Below are positions 15,215-23,745 of a stretch of 64,000 nucleotides of DNA, piece by piece. Every line of letters starts with the position of its first letter. Within the stretch, counting starts at the first letter, position 1. The notes under the pieces were generated by a model. It was not told where the DNA came from, ran no database searches, and saw only the letters and a program-made list of their open reading frames with translations. Where the stretch lies: NCBI GenBank assembly GCA_039810245.1, contig JBDHWQ010000018.1, forward strand, positions 15,932 to 79,931, written 5' to 3'. This DNA comes from CALDSL01 sp039810245. GTDB taxonomy: Bacteria; Chloroflexota; Anaerolineae; Anaerolineales; Anaerolineaceae. Both the position numbers and the translations under genes were made by a program.

Positions 15215-16480
15215 ATGCTGCGCGTGGCGATGCTCTCCTACCATACCTGCCCGCTGGCTGTGCTGGGCGGCAAAGATACCGGCGGTATGAACGTGTACGT
15301 ACGCGAGCTGACGCGCCATCTAGGCGCGGCCGGCGTGCATGTGGATGTGTTTACCCGCTCTCAGGATGAGCATGTGCCCCACGTGCTGCACGATCTGGGC
15401 TATGGTAACCGCGTGGTGCACGTGCCTGCCGGGCCGGAAGTGCCACTGCCCAAGCAGGAACTGGCCGGTTTCCTGCCGGAGTTTATCGAGAATATCCGCG
15501 GCTTTGCGGCAGAGAAAAACCTGCGATACGACGTGATCCACAGCCATTATTGGATGTCGGGGCTGGCGGGTGAAGCGCTCAAACAGGCGTGGGGCGCGCC
15601 GGTGGTGCACATGTTTCACACGCTGGGGCAGATGAAAAACCGCGTTGCGCGCAGCAGCGCCGAAATGGAAGGTGAATATCGCGAGAAGGGAGAGCGCGAG
15701 GTGCTGCGCTCGGTTGACGCGATCATCGCGGCTACGCTGGCCGAACAGGCGCAATTGCAGTTCCTGTATGGGGCGGCCACGCGGAAGATGGTGGTGATTC
15801 CACCCGGGGTGGACACCAGCCGCTTTTACCCCATCCCACGCGACGAAGCACGCGCGGTAATTGGCATCCCGCCGGACGATGAAATGATCCTGTTCGTAGG
15901 GCGCATCGAGCCACTCAAGGGAGTAGACACGCTGATCCGGGCGGTGGCGCAGATGCACGATACCGGCGTACTCGAGCGCTACCCGCATTATCTCTCCATC
16001 ATCGGCGGCGACCCGTATGCTAGTCCGGAGCAGATGAACCAGGAAATGGTGCGTCTGCAGCGCATGTGCCGCGAAACCGGCGTGGGCGATATGGTGGTGT
16101 TCCTGGGAAAACGCAGCCAGGACATGCTGCCTTACTACTATTCCGCGGCGAGCATGCTGGTAGTGCCCTCGCACTACGAATCCTTTGGCATGGTGGCACT
16201 GGAAGCCATGGCGTGCGGCACCCCGGTGGTAGCGTCGCAGGTGGGAGGGCTGGCCTTCCTGGTCCAGGATGGAGTCACCGGATTTGTGGTGCCGGATGAT
16301 GACCCGGAAATCCTCGGCGCCCGGCTGACCCGGCTGATCAGCGACCCGGCGTTGCGCCAGCGCATGGGTGAACAGGCCGCGGAAACCGCGCGCGAATATG
16401 CCTGGGAGAAAATCGCCGCGCAGGTAATGCAGGTGTACCAGAAGGTGCTGGAGAAGCAGCGCCGCGTGGCCGCGCGTTGA
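15215..16480 (+). CDS. GT4 family glycosyltransferase (MshA/sucrose-phosphate-synthase-like)
   Basis: 421 residues with a GT-B fold. The N-terminus SYHTCPLAVLGGKDTGGMNV contains the GGMNVYV acceptor-side motif of MshA-like and sucrose-synthase-like enzymes. The nucleotide-sugar side has GRIEPLKGVDTL and HYESFGMVALEAMACGTP with the EX7E pattern. It transfers a sugar from a UDP or GDP donor; the acceptor is not readable. Mycothiol is not expected in this phylum, so an mshA label is avoided. AAGGGA lies about 10 nt before the ATG. Confidence 0.88.
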   Translation: MLRVAMLSYHTCPLAVLGGKDTGGMNVYVRELTRHLGAAGVHVDVFTRSQDEHVPHVLHDLGYGNRVVHVPAGPEVPLPKQELAGFLPEFIENIRGFAAEKNLRYDVIHSHYWMSGLAGEALKQAWGAPVVHMFHTLGQMKNRVARSSAEMEGEYREKGEREVLRSVDAIIAATLAEQAQLQFLYGAATRKMVVIPPGVDTSRFYPIPRDEARAVIGIPPDDEMILFVGRIEPLKGVDTLIRAVAQMHDTGVLERYPHYLSIIGGDPYASPEQMNQEMVRLQRMCRETGVGDMVVFLGKRSQDMLPYYYSAASMLVVPSHYESFGMVALEAMACGTPVVASQVGGLAFLVQDGVTGFVVPDDDPEILGARLTRLISDPALRQRMGEQAAETAREYAWEKIAAQVMQVYQKVLEKQRRVAAR

Positions 16481-16482
16481 TG

Positions 16483-17109
16483 TTAAAGCAGTATGTAGGC
16501 GGCCAGCGTAGCGCTTAACGACAGCAGAGGCGCGGCATACAGGCGCTGCACGCGCCAATCGGTGCGGGTGAATATCCAACCCAGGATACCCACTGCGGCC
16601 AGCAAGGCCACCACCCCTGCGCTCAGGTACACGGCGTTCATCACCGGCTGCCAGGCGACCAGGTCTACCTGCCCGTTGATGATCCCCTGACCAATCCAGG
16701 CAGTGAGCAGGGTGAGGCAATAAAATCGCGCGCCCAGCGGCAGATGCCTGCGCCACAAGCGCGTGACGGTGAGGGTGATCAGCAGCAGCCCAAGGATGGA
16801 GCCAATGTTCGTTGGGCTGGTGTTGCCCAGCACGCTGCCCAGATGGATGACCGACCAGGCCATGATACCCCCGAACATGCCGTACCAGGCGCGATATGAT
16901 TCGGGGATGCGCGTGAGCAGCGAGTGTTCCAGGCAGTAGATGGAGATGGCAATGAGAGTGATGCAATAAATCAGCAGACCGGGGCGCCCGGCGCGCGCTT
17001 CGATGGGACCGATCAGCAGGATCGCCAGGAAAAGCAAGAGATATAGCAGCAGGGCGGCGATAATGCCGTCGAAGAATTTGCTACCCAGGTCTTTGCGCCA
17101 TTGCTGCAT
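16483..17109 (-). CDS. Hypothetical membrane protein
   Basis: 208 residues, about six hydrophobic segments evenly spaced (for example near residues 15-35, 45-62 and 130-150). No recognised family motif. GGAGAACG precedes the ATG. It is 8 nt downstream of dinB on the same strand, so probably co-transcribed with it, and its stop is 2 nt from the convergent glycosyltransferase stop. Confidence 0.65.
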   Translation of the reverse strand: MQQWRKDLGSKFFDGIIAALLLYLLLFLAILLIGPIEARAGRPGLLIYCITLIAISIYCLEHSLLTRIPESYRAWYGMFGGIMAWSVIHLGSVLGNTSPTNIGSILGLLLITLTVTRLWRRHLPLGARFYCLTLLTAWIGQGIINGQVDLVAWQPVMNAVYLSAGVVALLAAVGILGWIFTRTDWRVQRLYAAPLLSLSATLAAYILL

Positions 17110-17117
17110 ACGTTCTC

Positions 17118-18323
17118 CTATTCCTGCTGTGGCTTGCGCTTGGTTGCGCGCTTAAGGCTGCGGCCACGCTGGATGGCGGTTTCTCCAAACCGCGCACGCA
17201 GGGTATCCATGGCTTCTAACAGCTTGCGGTCTTTTTCACTCTGGGCATCCCATAGACCAAGCTGCTGGGCGCGGTGGCCTAACCCGCTAACACCCACACC
17301 CAGCAGACGCACGGGCATGCCCGGCCTCCACAGGTTGTGGAACAGTTCTAGCGTCACGCGGTAAATCAGTTCATCGTGGTCGGTAGGCTGGGCCAGCGAG
17401 TGCTGACGGGTCGGGGTGGTAAAATCGGGCCAGCGCAGTTTGAGCCGCACCGTCGTACCAGAGTAACCCTCGGCGCGCAGGCGCATGGCCACCTGCTCAG
17501 AAAGCCGCCACAGCGTGCCTTCGAGGGCATCTCCATCCTGAACGTCGCGATCAAAAGTGACTTCCTGGCTGATCGATTTCACCACGCGCTCAACACTGAC
17601 CGGACGATCGTCAATGCCGAGGGCGCGCTGCCCCAGCTCGTGGCCGCTGCGTCCAAACAGGGCGCGCAGGCTGCGTTCGGGCATAGCGGCAATCTCACCC
17701 AGCGTGTGAATGCCCAGTTCCGCGAGGCGCGCTGCAGTTTTGGGGCCGATGCCCCAAAGCGCATCCACCGGAAGGGGCATGAGGAAAGCCGCTTCCTGTC
17801 CGGGCGGCACTTCGTGGATAGCGTTGGGATATTCGCCCGATCCGCGACGGCTGGCCTTGCCAAAATCCGTGGCCATCTTCGCCACCAGCTTGTTGGATGC
17901 CACACCCAGTGAACAGGGCAGCCGGGTTTCGCGGCGGATGCGTGCCTGCAGGTCACGCGCAATGTCCACTGCGCTGCGCGGCAGGTCGGTGACATCCAGA
18001 AATGCCTCATCAATCGAAATCTGTTCCAGGAGCGGGGTCATGTCGCCTAAAATTGCCATTACCTGCTCAGACGCCTGCTCGTACAGGCCGTGGCTGGAGG
18101 GCACGATAATCAGTTTCGGGCACAGGGTTAGCGCGCGCGCCATGGGCATGGCAGAGCGCACACCACATAGACGCGCGGGGTATGAACAGGATGCCACCAC
18201 CCCCCGCTCTTCCGGGCGGCCGCCAACGGCGAAGGGCTTGCCCACCAGCTGCGGCTGGCGCAGTTCTTCCACCGCGCAGAAGAATGCGTCCAGGTCGAGG
18301 TGAAGGATTTTGCGGGTGGGCAT
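17118..18323 (-). CDS. dinB: DNA polymerase IV (Y family)
   Basis: 401 residues. Catalytic motifs HLDLDAFFCAVEEL near residue 8 and SIDEAFLDVTD near 104 hold the metal-binding acidic residues. The little-finger region is followed by QLGLW, a good match to the beta-clamp binding motif QLxLF. The enzyme performs error-prone bypass of DNA lesions. The steric-gate region (FFCAVE) is normal. No clear Shine-Dalgarno precedes the ATG; TTGACC with a weak AACAAT is seen in the 139-nt gap upstream. I could not identify a LexA operator. Confidence 0.92.
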   Translation of the reverse strand: MPTRKILHLDLDAFFCAVEELRQPQLVGKPFAVGGRPEERGVVASCSYPARLCGVRSAMPMARALTLCPKLIIVPSSHGLYEQASEQVMAILGDMTPLLEQISIDEAFLDVTDLPRSAVDIARDLQARIRRETRLPCSLGVASNKLVAKMATDFGKASRRGSGEYPNAIHEVPPGQEAAFLMPLPVDALWGIGPKTAARLAELGIHTLGEIAAMPERSLRALFGRSGHELGQRALGIDDRPVSVERVVKSISQEVTFDRDVQDGDALEGTLWRLSEQVAMRLRAEGYSGTTVRLKLRWPDFTTPTRQHSLAQPTDHDELIYRVTLELFHNLWRPGMPVRLLGVGVSGLGHRAQQLGLWDAQSEKDRKLLEAMDTLRARFGETAIQRGRSLKRATKRKPQQE

Positions 18324-18462
18324 GGCATTGGCTCGGTTCAGCGGGTGGCGAGAGAGGGATTGCAGATGTTCGAATTGTGTGACGCAGATTGTTGTCTGGA
18401 ATCGAATTCGTGGTCAACACGATGGGAAATGACTATGCGCACAATACTGTTTGGATAACACC

Positions 18463-19528
18463 CTAGTCTGGCCAATCGCGCATCGCCTGTTTGAACTGCT
18501 CCAACACCTCCAGCGGGGCGGGGTCCGTACCATAGGCAATCGCGAGGTAAAAGGCAGTGTAATCACCAAACTGCACCGCCGTCCACATCTGCTGCAGTCG
18601 CGTGCTGCCGGGCGCTTGAAAAACGTCGGTGGTCATACCGGCCACCAGGCAAACCTCACGCGTCAGGTCTACACGCAGTAGATTACGCGGGTGCGCGTGG
18701 CTGCCCTGCAAAAAAGACCGTGATCGTGTGGCTCTGGATGTTCTGCGGGTTGAGCATGCCCAGCATGGTGGTGTGATTCGTTTCGGGAAGGCTCTCGGCC
18801 TGTGCCCATGCCTTGGCCAGGGTATTGATCTGCGCCTTCCAACGCCGCGCAACGGGCTCGAGGAAGTCGCTGCCAAAAAGTACAACCCAGCGCTCCATTA
18901 ACTGCCCGGCCATACGTTTGGCCGGGTTGCGGAACACCGGCGAGGTCGCGCCCCACACCGGGCGCTGGCTTTCCAGGTACTGCGCAGCGGCCTCCAGGTC
19001 ATCTTCTACCGCCGGCATCAACCCCAGACGCGCAAAAGCATCCGCCAGCAGCGAAAACAAGATGCCTGCCGCCAATGCTGGCTGCCCGGCATGCCGGTAA
19101 ACCCAGTACGGCAGCCCGGCGGCGCGAGCGCGGGCGGCCAGCGCCCCACCGCTAGTGATGGCGAGCACGCGGCAGCCGGCTTCCTGCGCGGCGCGCAGCG
19201 CGGAAAGCATCTCTTCGGTCTCGCCCGAATGCGAGCACAGGATCACCAGCGCCCCATCTCCGCGCGCAGCGGCCGGCAGGCCGTAACCGGCATGCACCTG
19301 CACCGGCACGCTGCTTAGCGGGGCTGTGTATCCGGCAAACAGGTCGGCTGCGCTGGCCGAAGCGCCCATTCCGGCAATAATTACCTGACGCAGGCCGGTC
19401 CAGCCCGGCAACTGGCGCTCCGCGGCAGTTGCAGCGGCATAGCGAAGATGGGCAGGCAAAGCATCAATTTCGGCCAGCAGGTTTTGGGTGTCCAGCGCGC
19501 GCATGGCATCCAGATCATCCAGGTTCAT
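18463..19528 (-). pseudogene. Bifunctional phosphoglucose/phosphomannose isomerase, frameshifted
   Basis: The first frame (19528 to 18683) gives SIS-domain sequence with AGMGASASAADLF, LCSHSGETEEML and NHTTMLG, then ends in the unrelated tail FAGQPRAPA. The family C-terminus (LRVDLTREV, GDYTAFYLAIAYGTDP) continues in another frame down to 18463. The switch falls in a run of six T on the coding strand (18710-18715). Five T would give one frame of about 354 residues, the usual length. It is either a sequencing/assembly indel, a true mutation, or less likely slippage. The enzyme would interconvert fructose-6-phosphate with glucose-6- or mannose-6-phosphate. AAGGAG precedes the ATG. Confidence 0.85.
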
Positions 19529-19669
19529 CCGTGCTCCTTGTTGCGGTTTCGGGCAGAGTTGCAGATTTATTGTACTCGATGTGCTCAGAACAACCCCTCA
19601 GTCCGCCGCGCCGGTGAGGTTTTATTGACTAAGCAAGTTTTCGCCGGGAAGAATGGAAGTACACAAAGG

Positions 19670-19706
19670 AAACGCGAAGATTTAAAAAGCATTTTCTTCG
19701 CGTTTT
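19670..19706 (-). terminator. Hairpin downstream of the FW-domain lipoprotein gene
   Basis: AAACGCGAAGA pairs perfectly with TCTTCGCGTTT around a 14-nt A/T-rich loop. It lies in the 273-nt gap between the lipoprotein stop and the isomerase start; nothing else is recognised there apart from a weak TACAAT near the isomerase. Confidence 0.5.
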
Positions 19707-19801
19707 CATGCTGTTCGTATCTCGAAAGGGTAGACTACGCTCTCGCCCTGTGGGCCGCGATTTGCTTTGCTATGGATGGATCAAACACGACTCGTCCGCG
19801 C

Positions 19802-20830
19802 TCAGGGCATATTCCAGGTGATGTAATCCAGCGCAAGCAGATTGCCATCATCGCCGGTGCGCGCAGCGTGCGCAAACCCAAGCAGGCCCTGTGATGTGCG
19901 GAAACACAAATACATCCCACCGCCCTGCTGCTGAAACGCTACCGGCTCAGTTCCCATTGGCGACTGCTCGCAATCGGCCAGCACCGGCTCGGATGCGCCA
20001 AACAGGCTGAGGCGAGCCCCGTTTTGCGGCGCGAGCCGCGGTTGTCCGCCAGCATCCACCTGATAAATCAGGTCGAGTGACCGGGCATCTTCGAGATCGC
20101 TGCCATCCAGATCGAGGGCCTGCCCGGCTACGATGCTAAGTATGCCGCTGTTATGTACGGCCAGGGTGGGCAGCGTGGTGGCCGCGGCCGGAACGGTGGC
20201 GGTACTTTCCGCTTTTACCTCAACGATTACCCAGAATGGCGCGTCGCCATTTGGCCCCAGGCCGAAATATTCACCCTGCGCGTTGCGCAACTTCCAATTA
20301 CTCTGGTGTACCCCCGGAGCTTCTGGAGCAACCAGATCCACCGGAATGTCCACAACGGCGCCCGGTGGCACTTCACCCGGTAAACGCCATTCTACGTCTG
20401 GCCCCATGCGCTCACCCGAAAACCAGACCACGGCATAGCCCTGCGTCCAATTACAGCTCCCCGTATTGACCAAACGCCAGGTTTTGGAGAACTTTTCACC
20501 GGGGCGCATCTGTGTCCCATCCGGCACGGTGACGTCAAACGGCAGGCCAGGCGCGATCAGATCACACGGACGACCGTTCGGGGCGCCGGCAGCGCTCACC
20601 GGCTGCGGCGGTGGGGCGGGCTGTTCGACCGGCTCGGATGGCATGGATAGCAATATTTCCGCGGTGGGTGTGACCTGCACGAAATAATCGGCTGGGGATA
20701 CAGTTGTAGAAATGGGGGTTGCTACGGCCTGGGTAACCAGGGCCAGCTCAGCCGGCGTGTTGATATTGCACCCCTCCAGCGCCAGGCTGGTAAAGACAAT
20801 CACTATGATACTGCGGATAACGTTCGACAT
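19802..20830 (-). CDS. Lipoprotein with four-tryptophan (FW/NBR1-like) domain
   Basis: 342 residues. A signal peptide ends in the lipobox LEGC, so the mature protein is probably lipid-anchored outside the membrane. A proline-rich stretch (QPAPPPQP) follows. The central domain has the four spaced tryptophans KTWRLVN, CNWTQGY, SNWKLRN and PFWVIVEV of the FW (NBR1 central) domain, an Ig-like fold found in bacterial surface proteins and in eukaryotic autophagy receptors. The C-terminal 120 residues are unassigned. ATG 20830 is chosen because GGAGGAG precedes it; an upstream in-frame start at 20866 lacks one. Confidence 0.78.
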   Translation of the reverse strand: MSNVIRSIIVIVFTSLALEGCNINTPAELALVTQAVATPISTTVSPADYFVQVTPTAEILLSMPSEPVEQPAPPPQPVSAAGAPNGRPCDLIAPGLPFDVTVPDGTQMRPGEKFSKTWRLVNTGSCNWTQGYAVVWFSGERMGPDVEWRLPGEVPPGAVVDIPVDLVAPEAPGVHQSNWKLRNAQGEYFGLGPNGDAPFWVIVEVKAESTATVPAAATTLPTLAVHNSGILSIVAGQALDLDGSDLEDARSLDLIYQVDAGGQPRLAPQNGARLSLFGASEPVLADCEQSPMGTEPVAFQQQGGGMYLCFRTSQGLLGFAHAARTGDDGNLLALDYITWNMP

Positions 20831-20909
20831 GGTACTCCTCCGTATTGTACCCCATTTCCGCGCCACTGGCGCAGCAGCTTACAATCTACTCTCAAGCTGC
20901 GCCAAAGCC

Positions 20910-20939
20910 TTGACCCACCCGGCTGCGTGGCGTTATGAT
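20910..20939 (+). promoter_or_regulatory. Promoter of the BTAD regulator gene
   Basis: TTGACC (20910-20915), 18-nt spacer, TATGAT (20934-20939). The ATG at 20935 lies inside the -10 box, so translation must begin further downstream. Confidence 0.65.
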
Positions 20940-20994
20940 AGGATATCCAGTCCAATCCTCCTCACGAAAATTGGCATTCCCCTTAGAGAGACGA

Positions 20995-22971
20995 GTGGAA
21001 GAATACACGGAACAGATTGTCCAGCTTTTAGCGCAAAGCAATGACAACGAGCAAAAGGGGGAGCTGAGGACCGCGATTGCATACGCGCAGCAGGCGTTCG
21101 CACAGGCACAGGCAGCGAACGCTGTTTCCTGTATTGCTGCGGTGCAAACCCAGCTGGCGCGGCTGCACGCGCGCACGGGGGAATACGCGCAAGCTCGCAG
21201 CCATGCCGCCCAGGTACTGGCCGCTCAGTCCGCCAGCCAGCCTGCCACGGCGCTGGCCGTGGATGCACGCATCACCCTGGGCATCTGCTGCGCCGAAACG
21301 GACGATTGTGACGGCGCGGAAGAGCACTTCCAGCAGGCGGTAGCGCAGAGCCGCGCGATAAATGATGGCAACCTGCTGGGGCGCGCATTGCACAACCTGG
21401 CCAGCACGGTGTACGTGCCACGCGGCCAGTTTGACCTTGCGCTGGCTGTGATGCAGGAAGCGCAGCATTTCCACAGCCAGACTGGGAAGCGCCATTGGGG
21501 GATGCCGTTCCTGCAAGCACTGATCTATGAATTGACCGGTAATACCCGGCACGCGCGGCAGGCTCTGGATGAGCTGCTGCCCCTACTGCAGCCGGCCAAC
21601 CGCGTAACCGGCGGGTACTTTTACCTGTGGGCGCGGCTGGCGATCGGTGAAGGCGAATTTGAACGCGCGCGCGAATATCTGCACCTGCTAATGCGCAGCG
21701 CCACGGCAACCGGCGCGCCGGATTTGAACATTTGGGCGCGTATCGAAAGCGCGCGCATGCACCGCCTGCAGGGCAACCCGGCTGTTGGCCGCACCTGGGC
21801 GGAAGACGGGGTCAAATTCGCGCGCCGCATTGGCTACCAGCACCTGGCCGGACAGGCGCTACTGGAACTATCGCTGTGCGAGCGTGCCGTGGACGACCGG
21901 CCGGCAGCATTGGCACACCTGGCAGTAGCACGAGCATTATTCGATCGCTATAGTGCCATGTTTGACCTGGCCTGCGTGCTGTTCCTCGAGGCGGCCTGGG
22001 CCTGGGAAGATGGTAGCCCGGGCGCGGAAATGGCCTGGCAGCACGCCGCTGCAGCCATCCAACAGGGTGGATATGCCTTCCTGCTGGAGCGTGAACGCGA
22101 AATCGCATTTCCACTGATCGCGGCGTACGCGCGCAGCCGCGATGCCGCGGCGCGCAAAGCGGCGGAAACCATGCTTGCCGGTCTGGAACGCGTCTCGCCA
22201 CCACCGCTACGCGTGCATGGGCTGGGTGGTTTTGTGGTCTGGCAAAGCCGCCGTCAGATCGCCGACGGGATCTGGCAGCGGCGCAAAGCCGGTGAGCTGT
22301 TTCGCTTCCTGATGCTGCAAAACGGTTTCACAGCCCACCGCGACGCGATCCTGGAAGCGCTGTGGCCTGAACATGACCCTGAAGCCGCGTTAGAAATGCT
22401 GCACCAGTCAACTTCCACCCTACGGCGCATTCTCGAGCCTGACCTGCCGGACAAATTCCCCTCCCGCTACCTGGTGGTAGAGGGCGAGCGTATTATCCTG
22501 CGGCTGCCATTGGGCAGCAGGGTGGATTTCCTCGAATTCGAACAGCAGGTCAACGCATCGATGAGCCCGGCGCGCCCCGACAGGCTGCAAGAAGCCCTCA
22601 AAGCTTATTCCGGCGAGCTTTTCCCCATGGACCGCTACAGCGATTGGAGCGCGGCGCACCGCGAGCGGTTGTCGCTGTTGTACCAGCGAGGAATGCAAAT
22701 TCTGGGCCAGGCGTTGCTAGCCGGGTGCCAGTATCTGGGCGCAATTGACTGCTGCAAGGCGGTACTGGCATTGGACCCGTGGAATGAAGACGCGGTGTTG
22801 GTGGGCATGCAAGCCTACCTGCGCATGCGCGACGCTCCACACGCCGTGCGATTATTCCAGCGGCTGGAAGCCACGCTACGTGAAGACCTGGCGCTGGCGC
22901 CGCGCTCAGACCTGCGCGCCCTGGCAGCCGCGGCACGCGAGGAAAGCGTGGAAATGGGAGTACGTGAATGA
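20995..22971 (+). CDS. TPR/winged-helix/BTAD transcriptional regulator
   Basis: About 658 residues. The first 380 residues are helical repeats of TPR type (for example ALDELLPLLQPANRV, AREYLHLLMRSA). A winged-helix DNA-binding region starts near LRVHGLGGFVVW and includes LEALWPEHDPEAALEMLHQS. The C-terminal BTAD repeats follow (LKAYSGELFP, CCKAVLALDPWNEDAV). This SARP-like architecture is common in Chloroflexota; the order TPR first is the reverse of streptomycete SARPs. The GTG at 20995 is preferred because the ATG at 20935 falls inside the promoter; AGAGAG lies 3-5 nt upstream. A small protein gene follows 64 nt later. Confidence 0.8.
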   Translation: MEEYTEQIVQLLAQSNDNEQKGELRTAIAYAQQAFAQAQAANAVSCIAAVQTQLARLHARTGEYAQARSHAAQVLAAQSASQPATALAVDARITLGICCAETDDCDGAEEHFQQAVAQSRAINDGNLLGRALHNLASTVYVPRGQFDLALAVMQEAQHFHSQTGKRHWGMPFLQALIYELTGNTRHARQALDELLPLLQPANRVTGGYFYLWARLAIGEGEFERAREYLHLLMRSATATGAPDLNIWARIESARMHRLQGNPAVGRTWAEDGVKFARRIGYQHLAGQALLELSLCERAVDDRPAALAHLAVARALFDRYSAMFDLACVLFLEAAWAWEDGSPGAEMAWQHAAAAIQQGGYAFLLEREREIAFPLIAAYARSRDAAARKAAETMLAGLERVSPPPLRVHGLGGFVVWQSRRQIADGIWQRRKAGELFRFLMLQNGFTAHRDAILEALWPEHDPEAALEMLHQSTSTLRRILEPDLPDKFPSRYLVVEGERIILRLPLGSRVDFLEFEQQVNASMSPARPDRLQEALKAYSGELFPMDRYSDWSAAHRERLSLLYQRGMQILGQALLAGCQYLGAIDCCKAVLALDPWNEDAVLVGMQAYLRMRDAPHAVRLFQRLEATLREDLALAPRSDLRALAAAAREESVEMGVRE

Positions 22972-23035
22972 GCATATGCCGCGTTGTGTCAGTGAGTTGT
23001 CAGTGGATGCTGGTACGATAAGACTGAGAATAGCG

Positions 23036-23293
23036 ATGAGAAAAAAACATTCCTTTTTACTCACCATCATCCCGGCGGAAGACCAGCCACAAGCCATCCT
23101 GCGCGGCAGGGTGGAATTCATTGCGACGGGTGACGCGTACACCTTCAATGGCCTGCAGGATTTACAGCGACTGATCGAGCTGGAGATCCAGCAGGGTGAA
23201 GGATTGCCCCCCGCGCGCGGTTTGCAGGAAAAGAAGGCCGTCTACCCGCTCAACCCACCTGCCTACCCCGCCTACCGGCCGCAAGACGACTGA
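23036..23293 (+). CDS. Small hypothetical protein downstream of BTAD regulator
   Basis: 85 residues from ATG 23036, or 105 from ATG 22976. The core FLLTIIPAEDQPQAILRGRV followed by GDAYTFNGLQDL looks like short proteins often found beside BTAD regulators in Chloroflexota (strand-rich N-terminus, RGRVEFIATG, then a helix). The proline-rich end is probably disordered. It sits just behind the regulator, ahead of a strong terminator, so it may be its partner. No enzymatic motif is seen. Confidence 0.55.
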   Translation: MRKKHSFLLTIIPAEDQPQAILRGRVEFIATGDAYTFNGLQDLQRLIELEIQQGEGLPPARGLQEKKAVYPLNPPAYPAYRPQDD

Positions 23294-23357
23294 TACGCTG
23301 TAATCTGGAATTGCCAATTCATCTTCGATGCGCGTAACAGGGGACCGCATCGAAGCC

Positions 23358-23392
23358 AAAGCCCCGAATTTCAATCGGGGCTTTGTTTTTTA
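23358..23392 (+). terminator. Intrinsic terminator after the BTAD operon
   Basis: AAAGCCCCGA / TCGGGGCTTT stem with a short loop, then GTTTTTT. Confidence 0.92.
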
Positions 23393-23405
23393 AGCGCTTA
23401 ACGAG

Positions 23406-23434
23406 AAAGCCCGGCAGATTCAGCCGGGCTTTTG
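23406..23434. terminator. Second hairpin, bidirectional
   Basis: Perfect 10-bp stem AAAGCCCGGC / GCCGGGCTTT with a 7-nt loop. It lies between convergent genes and probably terminates the minus-strand small gene that follows. Confidence 0.7.
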
Positions 23435-23453
23435 GAATTCGTAGACAACCGGT

Positions 23454-23642
23454 TTAGCGGGGCTCGCGGCCCAGCTTCTGCACCAGATCGAGGAACTCCT
23501 GCCACTCTTCGCTGAAGAAATGCAGCGTGACGTTATTGAGTTCCAGGTGGTAGGTCTTTTCGCCATCCGGCTCATCCGCGCTCCAGGCCAGATAGTTGTC
23601 GGTTTCCGCAATCGTTTGGGTCTTGGGTTCCTGGTTTGCCAT
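23454..23642 (-). CDS. Small hypothetical acidic protein
   Basis: 62 residues, beginning MANQEPKTQTIAE and containing YHLELNNVTLHFFSEEWQEF. The pattern (one strand, then an amphipathic helix ending LVQKLGREPR) resembles short uncharacterised bacterial proteins; no function is assigned. GGAGTGGAGAG lies just before the ATG. It has its own terminator downstream. Confidence 0.6.
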   Translation of the reverse strand: MANQEPKTQTIAETDNYLAWSADEPDGEKTYHLELNNVTLHFFSEEWQEFLDLVQKLGREPR

Positions 23643-23745
23643 ACTCTCCACTCCTATTCTGCAAGAAGGATCTGTTGCCTCTATTATCCCACAGGTTGGC
23701 ACATGCAATAGCAGTTTGGCACACCAATTTTGAGGATTACTTGCC

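Noticed and set aside
15320..16966. Long 548-residue open frame on the minus strand
   Set aside because: Lies antisense to the GT4 glycosyltransferase and a membrane protein gene, composition is His/Arg-rich without domain signal, typical of GC-rich shadow frames.
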